Source of the DNA: Vishniacozyma victoriae
Taxonomy: Eukaryota; Basidiomycota; Tremellomycetes; Tremellales; Bulleribasidiaceae
Reading direction: 5' to 3'
Assembly: GCA_017654735.1 (NCBI GenBank)
Contig: JADPYG010000088.1
Coordinates: 1-64,000 of the forward strand
Length of the DNA stretch: 64,000 bases
A program made the position numbers and the translations under genes. Shown piece by piece: positions 56,707 through 64,000 of this stretch (position 1 is its first letter; each line of letters opens with the position of its first letter). A model generated the notes under the pieces. The model saw nothing but the letters and a program-made list of their open reading frames with translations. It had not been told where the DNA came from and ran no database searches.

Positions 56707-59155
56707 CTATGTCTGAGCTGGCTTGGCCACGACCTCCTCCTCTTCGAGGGCCTGCGTGCTCTCGCTGAGCTGTGCCTGCCAGAGACGACTGTACACTCCA
56801 CCAGTGATAGCCACCAGCTCCTCATGCGTTCCCTCCTCCGCGACTTGACCATCGCGAAGCACGATGATGTGGTCTACAAGTCAGCTATCTCCGTGATCGA
56901 TGCAGCGCAAACTCACCAGCATCCGAGATCGTTCTCAGCCTATGAGCGATAAAGACACTGGTCTTTGTCCCATCGATCAAGGTCGTATTGATATTCCGCA
57001 TCAATTCCGTTTCGGTATATACATCAAGCGCACTTGTCGCCTCATCGAAGAAAAGGATAGGCGGATCCTTGAGTAACAAACGAGCAACCGCTAATCTCTG
57101 CTTTTCACCTCCGGAAATCATCAGACCCCTCTCGCCGACTTTGGTGTTGTATTTCTCGGGGAGTTTTTGAACGGTATCGTCGACCTGAGCTTTCTTGCAA
57201 GCCTGAATGACTTCTTCGTCTGTCGCATCTAGGTTTCCATATCGGACGTTGTGTAGAATATCGGCATGGAAAAGTGGAGTATCTTGAGGGACGACACCGA
57301 TTGCTTTACGCAGCGTCTCGAGAGAGACGTCCTTGATGTCCTGTCCGTCGATCAGGATGCGACCCGAATCGGAATCGTAGAATCTGAAGAGCAATCGGAA
57401 GACCGTCGATTTCCCACAGCCAGATGGGCCTACTATAGCGACCTTCTTTCCAGCGGGTATCGTCATTGACAAGTCCTTGAAGATGGGTCGGTCTGGGTGG
57501 TAGCCGAATGAGACGTTCTCGAATTTGATCTGCCCGCCTTTGAGAGACAGAGGTTTGACATTCGCTTTGTCCTGCCATGAGCGTGATCCCATTTTAAGAT
57601 GTATTTGGACATACCTTGATGGATGAGTCCACGTTGGAAAGGTTGAACATGACCTCCATATCGATCAGACTCTGCCTCAGTTCCCGGTACACCGTTCCGA
57701 GGAAGTTGAGAGGCAGTGACAGCTGGAAAACGAGCTGATTGACCATGACCAAGTCACCGACCGTCATTGTTCCTGCGATTGTGAGCTTTGTACCACCTGA
57801 CAATGAGGCGACTTACCCTTGACGATTCCCTGGGCTGCCAAGAGCATCATCATCGTCAATGCGCTCGAAAAGATCAAATTCTGTCCCGAATTGAGGGCTG
57901 CTAGCGAAGTAGCGATCTTGACCGAGGCTTTTTCGTAATTCTTCAAAGTAGAGTCATATTGTGCAACTTCGTACTTTTCATTGTTGAAAGCCTTTACTAT
58001 GCGCATGAGCCGAGTCTTGCTGCCAAACAGGAAAAGCTCACCTTTACTGCTTCGAAGTTGATCAGTGAGTCTACAGCTAACGTGGCACCTTTGTTGTCGG
58101 CTGCGTTTGCGTCTTTACGAAACTTCGTCCTTGACCATCAGCTGCGCTCCAACTCGTAATCCCGCATAGCTTACCTCCATGCGGTGGTCGTGACTGTGAA
58201 CCAGGAGTAGAGCCCCATTGTGATGACGGTGACGGCTGCGAAATCCCATCCGAATTTCCAAGACTACAGGATAAGCTTGAAGCCTTCAACACGAATATAC
58301 AGCTTACAAGGATACCGCAGACCATACTGATCTCCAGCGCGGTGGGAATGACATGGAAGACGATAGACGATAATACGAACGATATACCCCTGCAAATGAG
58401 CTGAGACCGAGAGGAAAGAGTATCGGAGCTCACTTGGTACCTCTATCAATGGCTCTTGTTAGACCACCAGTTTGCCTTGTCAAGTGGAACTTCATGTCCA
58501 TTTGCAGCAAGTGCTCGAAAGTCTGCTTGGCGACCTTCCTGATCGCTCCTTGTGCAACCGAGGCGAAGACAGCATTCCGTAGCTCGGCGAAGAGTGTAGT
58601 CAATATCCTAGCAATACCATCTAAACAGTCAGCTTGTGCGCAAGAACTCGATAGCTACGTACATCCTGCGATACTAGCTCCAGCCAACACCCAGACGGTG
58701 GTACTCTCCGTAATCGGCACGTTCAGACTATCGACAATCTGCTTGAAGAAGAATGGAACCTGGACATTGAGCAGCTTTCCGGCTACAAGCAGTCCTAAAG
58801 CTCCAGCGACCCGGATCTTGACGCCCGGGCTATCCTTGGGCCAAACGTTTCGTGCGAGTTGCATAATGATGCGCCAGTCGGCTTTCGCTTGCGACTTTTC
58901 GGAGATCTCCTTGGAAGGCCGATCGGTGTCAAGTACTGCTGTCGAGGACTTCGATTTCTCGTCGGGCGTAGGACGAGCTCTACCGGGTACCAAGAGTCTG
59001 TGGGAAGATGAGAAGGTCCGCAGCGGTGTGAAGGTGATACCGGTGACTCGGGAAGGTTTCGGAAATATTCGCTGTTGCGAGAGCAGTAGTGGCCTGATAG
59101 TCGATCCTGAAGCAGCCAGACAGGATAGACCCCGCCATGGTGTCCTGGCACTCAT
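56707..59155 (-). CDS. ATM1: ATM1, mitochondrial ABC exporter for Fe-S biogenesis
   Basis: Inner-membrane half-transporter that exports a glutathione-linked sulfur species for cytosolic Fe-S protein assembly. The ATG at 59155 starts an Arg/Ser-rich presequence ([27 protein letters not shown]). The membrane domain shows [82 protein letters not shown] and [21 protein letters not shown]. The nucleotide-binding domain is complete: Walker [11 protein letters not shown]-loop [10 protein letters not shown], signature [16 protein letters not shown], Walker [13 protein letters not shown], switch His in IAHRL. About eight introns. It ends [11 protein letters not shown] at 56707. Convergent with the mucin-like gene and divergent from a Zn2Cys6 gene. 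Confidence 0.95.
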
Positions 59156-59546
59156 CCCGCTGAAGGGCTATGATACTGTTGAATTCGATGATTAATGTAG
59201 AGTGAGTACCCGTTCAATTGAAGTTACTCTACAGATCGGTTGCGTGATTCTTATACCTAAGCGGGGCTCCTTCGGCTAAATTGCCACACAGCGGTAAACG
59301 CCGATCCTAATAGCATTAGGATTTTGTTAATACATACATTTGATCCCGCTAATGGTCCCCGGGCGACTGGTTTCCCGGAAGGTCCACTCAAGTAAACACT
59401 ATACTAAGTACCCGTACTACACGCATCCACACTATACCTTACTCGGGAAGCTCATACCGCACCCCAAAACGGTCAGAGCAACTTCAAAGATCATCGGGTA
59501 GGTAAAGGGAACTTGTCACAACCCAATACCCGTTTATAGTACCGAC
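59156..59546. promoter_or_regulatory. Divergent promoter of ATM1 and Zn2Cys6 gene, with an 8-bp dyad
   Basis: About 390 bases without an ORF. Contains a perfect inverted repeat, ATCCTAAT (59304-59311), loop AGC, ATTAGGAT (59315-59322), about 150 bases upstream of ATM1 and 225 upstream of the other gene. It could be a binding site for a dimeric factor or a hairpin; which gene it serves is unknown. Confidence 0.5.
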
Positions 59547-62500
59547 ATGAAACGATCTTGGGAGGCAGGGGGCGCACCACAGGATGGACAGGATGGAACA
59601 GGCGGAGAAGGCAGTGGATGGGGAGGAGGCTATGGTGGGCATCCATATGCTACAGGCTACAATACGATGCCGTCCTTTCCTACACTCGAGAGCTCAATGG
59701 GAGCCCATCAGGCGGGATTCCAATACCATGATGACAAACGCCAAAGAGGTAATTTAGAGGACGAGAATGGGGATGATGATGACGACGACGAGGATGAGGA
59801 CGATGATGATGTCGGAGATGATGGTAGAAGTGGCGGGGGGAAAGGGACGCCTGCAAAGGGTAAAGGGCGGGGCCAAGATGGCAAGCCCAAGACCAAGTTG
59901 ACACGAGGTTCGAGGTTAGTCACCGTCCATCATCAGGTCGAGATTTGCTAACAGCTGTAGAGCATGTATACCATGTCGAAAGATCAAGATGAGATGTATA
60001 CCGGATGACGCCAATCCGGGCGGACCATGTAAAGTGAGTGTCGCCGTATGAACAATTGTGATGAATGCTGACAATCAGCGATGTAAGAGTGGTGGCCACG
60101 AGTGTGTATTTGAAGAGTCAAACAGGGGCAAGCGTAGTACGCGGAAGAATGAAGCTCTCGCAGCGAAGGTCGCCAAGATGGAGGCAGCTTTACGCAGTAT
60201 CGGTGGTGTGAGTCTGCAGTCATGAATCGAGGCACATACTGATATCGCAGGCACTGAGCAACCTCGATCAAGGCAATTTGAATGGCTTCTCCACAGCTCT
60301 ACACTCTGCGACCAACGATCCCGACATGATCCACCTGATAACATCCTACACTGCACCTTCCGCTGTACCAACTCTCGCCGTCGCCATGAACCGCTCCCAA
60401 TACCCCCAAACACATTCGAATGACGCGTATCCCTACGACACCGGAGGCGACGCGGGTCACCATACTCAACCACCATTATCACCTCGACTACATTCACTCC
60501 CCGATAACGTCCTCTCGCCACTAGGTCTACTGGCGGAAGCAAGTCTGCATAATTCGGATGCGACGTCGAAACGTCATTTCCCGGGTGTGGGAGCAGGAGG
60601 CAAAGTGCACCGACCTTCGCCATTAGGTTTGGACAGCTCTAAACATATGCAGGGAAGGAATGGAGCGCCAATGAGTCGGAGCAGCAGTCAGTCGAGGGTG
60701 GCTGTTAGTGATGTTCGAGGAGGGAAACCGGATGGCGAGGACCGCGGAGGTGTCGCTTCTTCGAATTACTTCAAGCCTGGCGCAGTCTCAACACCACCTC
60801 CAGGGGGCCTAGATGAACGCGTAAGTTACGGGTCCACTCGAAAGATGAGTTTCAGCTGATCAACAGGTCCCAGAGCTTTTGACAATCGTCAACCGTGAAG
60901 AGATCTCGCAGCTGTTCGACATATTCTTCGATCATAGTGAGTATTCTGAAAGTGCGTGGTTGGTGTCAGCTGAAGGTCCAGTGGCTCCTCATGTACCTGT
61001 GGTCTATCAGCAATTCCACACTCCCGACCTGGTTTTACAAAGAAGTCAATTCTTATGTACAGTGTACGTCAAGTCCTTCATCACAGCGCACACAAGAGCT
61101 CATCAACTAGTATCTGCGCCATAGCCGCTCGATACTACGACAAGCGTGAAGATCTCCACTCGCAGCTATCGGCTTATGCGAAACGCCTGGCATTTGAAGT
61201 TCCTTCAAGAGGATATAAAAGCGTCGAAGTCTGTCAAGCGTATTTGCTGCTTTCGGTGTGGACACTAGGGCCAGAAAAGACGTAAGCTACCTCGGACTGA
61301 GTAAAGCTGATGCCCAGATTTGAGCAAGATCGGACGTGGTTGATGTTGGGTATGGCGATTCGTATGGCTACAGACCTGAATCTGCATCGGAAGAGTATGG
61401 TGTCAGGCCTTGATACGGAGGAAGGAAGAGCGCGTGATCTCGAGGTAGGCCAGTTCACAACCAGCAGAAGACGGACCGCTGATGGCAAGATCATCAACCG
61501 AGAACGTACATGGTTATTATGCTTCATTCTCGACCGGTCCATCTCTGCGCAAATGGGTAAACCATATACTCTGCGGGAAGACTATATCATCCGCAACGCC
61601 TGTGAAGCTTCCTGGCATCTACAGCGATTCTCCCTACCCACAGACAGGGCTTTGGCAGCATATGCTGTTTTGCAACAGATCATGTCGCGGGCAATCGATT
61701 CTATCTATTCTTCAACTCAAACTGTATCTGGCTTGCGTAATGATTGTGACTGTGAGTACTTCTGATTCCTGGATAAAGTGTGTCTGACGAGTAGACATGT
61801 TGATTGTGAGATCCGCTCATGAGGAATTACGCCGGTGGCTAGCCGAGGTAAGCATTTTGCCTCCTAAGCCTTTAAAAACGCTGATCAAATAGTGGTATAA
61901 GCCAGACTAGTATGTGCCTCTAGGTCAAGAGTCTGAGTCCTGCTGATGCTTTAGCTATCCCGCAAATGGAGACTCTAAAATGGATTATGAAGGCAGAGCT
62001 TCTTTCTACTACGCGTACTCGTCTCTCGTCTTGTATTCGTTCGGTCTCGAAAACGCGTTGGAGGTGAGTCGACGACAATACAAAGCTACGTAGCCAAGCT
62101 GACTTTGGCAGAGGCAGAAAATGGATATCTCGTTCTTTTTGCTTAATGTGTACGAAGCTGCTACCGTGAGTCTCTCTTCGAACTTCTGATGGTGAGCTAA
62201 CTATTAGCGTGTTTGTACAGCTGTCAAGGAGGAATTCTCTCCGAAAGCACAATTACCATATCTGCCGGACACGAATTTCGTAATGTGCAGTTATGCTGTG
62301 AGTCAACATCGTCAGGAAGCGTGTCGCAGCTGACCGGCTAGCTGTTGTCACTTCTCAAACTCCTAAAGCCCGAGTTGCGGCCTTATCACGATTACGAAGA
62401 AACCATCTTCAAGCTTGTCTCGTACGTCACTTTACCCCTTTCAAGACATCTAGCTGACAAGGCAGTGAAGTAGCAGATCTATTGGAAGAGGTAGCCGTCG

Positions 62501-63218
62501 ACCCATCACATCAACCTGGTATCTACGCTGCATTCATCCGAGAGATCGTCAGGAAGACCAAAGAGAGCCGAACGATGCCCAACAGTTCTCGAGCCGGTTC
62601 TCCCGCGACCGGAGGCCATCAGACCATCGATTTGATGAATACCACTACTGGGACCCAGTTCAGTCAACAGCAAGCGACTGGGCAGTATGATCCTACCCTT
62701 ATGGGCGATTGGTCTGGGGAAGCAGTAGATCCTGGACCTCAATTCACGTTTATCCCTCAAGGTGGTGATATGATGTAAGCTCATCATCCCCATTCGGACT
62801 GTGGATGCTGACATGCAGGATCCTCCCTTCAGCTGCCGGACCATCTGACTCGATTCAAAACTCGCCATCCTCGCATTTCCAGAATCATTACACGCCTCAA
62901 ATGTCACACCTTGCCAATCCATTACAACAACAGGTCAACGGCACTCCCCAAACTGCGGGTTGGGCAGAATACCTGCCTACATTCATGAGCAGTGATGGTT
63001 TTGACGGATGGGATGGAAGTATGTTATTACCCGGATTTGGGAGAGGGCAAATTACCCTTGGAGGGGGTGTGCTCCATAGTCAATTTGGAAGCGGGATCAT
63101 GTAAGTCCATTAGGATTGGGATTGTGATGGGATGCTGATGATCAGTACACCCGCACAGCATAGTCCAGCTGTTAGTCGGACACAAAGTCGTGCTCAGACA
63201 CCCGCCGCTCATCAATGA
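59547..63218 (+). CDS. Zn2Cys6 fungal-specific transcription factor with acidic N-terminus
   Basis: The ATG at 59547 begins a Gly-rich leader (GGEGSGWGGGYGG), then an almost pure Asp/Glu run near 59770-59825, a Lys/Gly stretch, and the zinc cluster: ACIPCRKIKMRC, a ten-residue loop, PCK, intron, RCKSGGHEC. Spacing is C-2-C-6-C-10-C-2-C-6-C. A Lys-rich helix (EALAAKVAKMEAALRSIGG) may dimerise. After a disordered linker the middle homology region follows: ELLTIVNREEISQLFDIFFDH, DLVLQRSQFLCTVICAIAARYYDKR, RTWLMLGMAIRMATDLNLHRKS, RERTWLLCFILDRSISAQMGKP. More than ten exons lead to a Gln/Ser-rich tail ending TQSRAQTPAAHQ at 63218. Targets unknown. Convergent with TRM5. Confidence 0.88.
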
Positions 63219-63328
63219 GGAGATCAGGAGAACGTTTCGCATCCATCACAACAATGTCAATGTGTTCATATGCATTCCAGGCATCACATCGCCCATTAAT
63301 TGTAGACTGTCTACATGTATCATCTTGC

Positions 63329-64000
63329 CTACATAGACTTGAAAGCTACTTCTGTCGGTAATCTGAAGGTGAGGCAGTACATTTCCTTATGCGGTGCGAC
63401 ACTTCTGACTAGATATAAGTGGAAACCTGGTACGTCAGGCGTCAATTGATGGCCTAGAGATTCGCTAGCTCGCTACCTTGTCAGCGAGGCCCTGATAGGA
63501 ATGAGAAGGGCTGACCTGGAGTACATCCTTCTCCGCTGTCTCGTACTCCATCTCTCGAGTGAAGCAGTAGACATGAACCAATGGCATCGGTACATCCTCC
63601 AGCGATGGATAGGTGCTTTTGAAAGATTCGTTCGAGAGTAATGGCGTAAAAGATGATGGGAAGGATGATAAGAAAGTAAGAGCCGAATCGGGGAGATTCA
63701 TGATATAATGTTCTGGCAATCGTGGTTTCAAAGGTCCATCGGGCTCTGTAGGAGCCGGTGTCGGGGGCGCAGGAGGAAACCCCTCAGCTTTCCTCCTCTC
63801 TCGTTCTTTTCTCGCTGCCTTATCATTTTGCCGAGTATTTGGCTTAGGCGCATAAGGAGCGAAAGGTTTCGTCCATGCCAATTCGGGTGCAGCCTGGATG
63901 AAGGCATGTCCATCGATTTCTGATACCCTCAATTTATCCTCTACCTGTCATGTCAGCTTGAATCACATCGAGAATGCATTACTGACCTTATTCTTGACTC
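63329..64000 (-). CDS. TRM5: TRM5, tRNA m1G37 methyltransferase (3' part; 5' end off window)
   Basis: Trm5 makes 1-methylguanosine (or wyosine precursor) at tRNA position 37 and also acts in mitochondria. The visible exons encode VEDKLRVSEIDGHAFIQAA, a basic linker with DKAARKERERRKAEG, PEHYIMNLPDSALTFLSSF (the NLP catalytic motif), MPLVHVYCFTREMEYE, and after an intron RASESLGHQLTPDVP with a final VRSVAPHKEMYCLTFRLPTEVAF, matching the Trm5 C-terminus. The intron at about 63475-63536 is placed with acceptor GGTAG because it restores the frame. The start codon and the SAM-binding N-terminal half lie beyond 64000. Confidence 0.93.

Overview
The window reads as a gene-dense nuclear segment of a basidiomycete fungus, most likely a tremellomycete of the Cryptococcus/Kwoniella type. 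Almost every gene is split by short (about 40-70 nt) GT-AG introns with CTGAC/CTAAC-like branch points just before the acceptor. One gene encodes a CAP59/CMT1-type alpha-1,3-mannosyltransferase, a family expanded in capsule-forming Tremellales. Gene identities come from reading protein motifs by eye; no database search was possible.

Layout. 0-6.6 kb: the 5' end of a mitochondrial precursor gene, PAM17, an IphP-type phosphatase, an orphan gene and ERO1. 6.9-18.5 kb: MET10 (sulfite reductase flavoprotein), CHK1 (checkpoint kinase), a GNAT acetyltransferase, an F-box protein and PSO2/SNM1 (crosslink repair nuclease). 18.7-28 kb: a Zn2Cys6 regulator, SNRNP27/SNU27 (tri-snRNP), THOC1/HPR1 (mRNA export) and a kinase with altered HRD and DFG motifs. 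28.5-41.6 kb: ribosomal protein eL29, a mitochondrial membrane protein, TRM44, an RTA1-like membrane protein, the CAP59-family transferase, a small membrane protein, an orphan and a second F-box-like protein. 42.4-45.4 kb: a block with no recognisable intact gene, in which coding-like frames on both strands are broken by stops and a frameshift. 45.4-51 kb: ARV1, a universal-stress-protein-fold protein, a homeodomain regulator and a Yippee protein. 51-56.4 kb: a secreted Ser/Thr-rich mucin-like protein of about 1,760 residues. 56.7-64 kb: ATM1 (mitochondrial ABC exporter), a second Zn2Cys6 regulator, and most of TRM5 running off the right edge.

The genes are mostly unrelated housekeeping functions and there is no obvious biosynthetic cluster. 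Small themes exist: mitochondrial import and export (PAM17, ATM1), DNA damage (CHK1 near PSO2), tRNA methylation (TRM44, TRM5), RNA processing and export (SNRNP27, THOC1), and secretory or cell-surface functions (ERO1, CAP59-type transferase, RTA1, ARV1, mucin). The features most worth following are the decayed 42-45 kb block, the HGD/DFY kinase, two adjacent microexons in PAM17, and inverted repeats in two promoter regions. I did not identify a clearly new multi-gene system.
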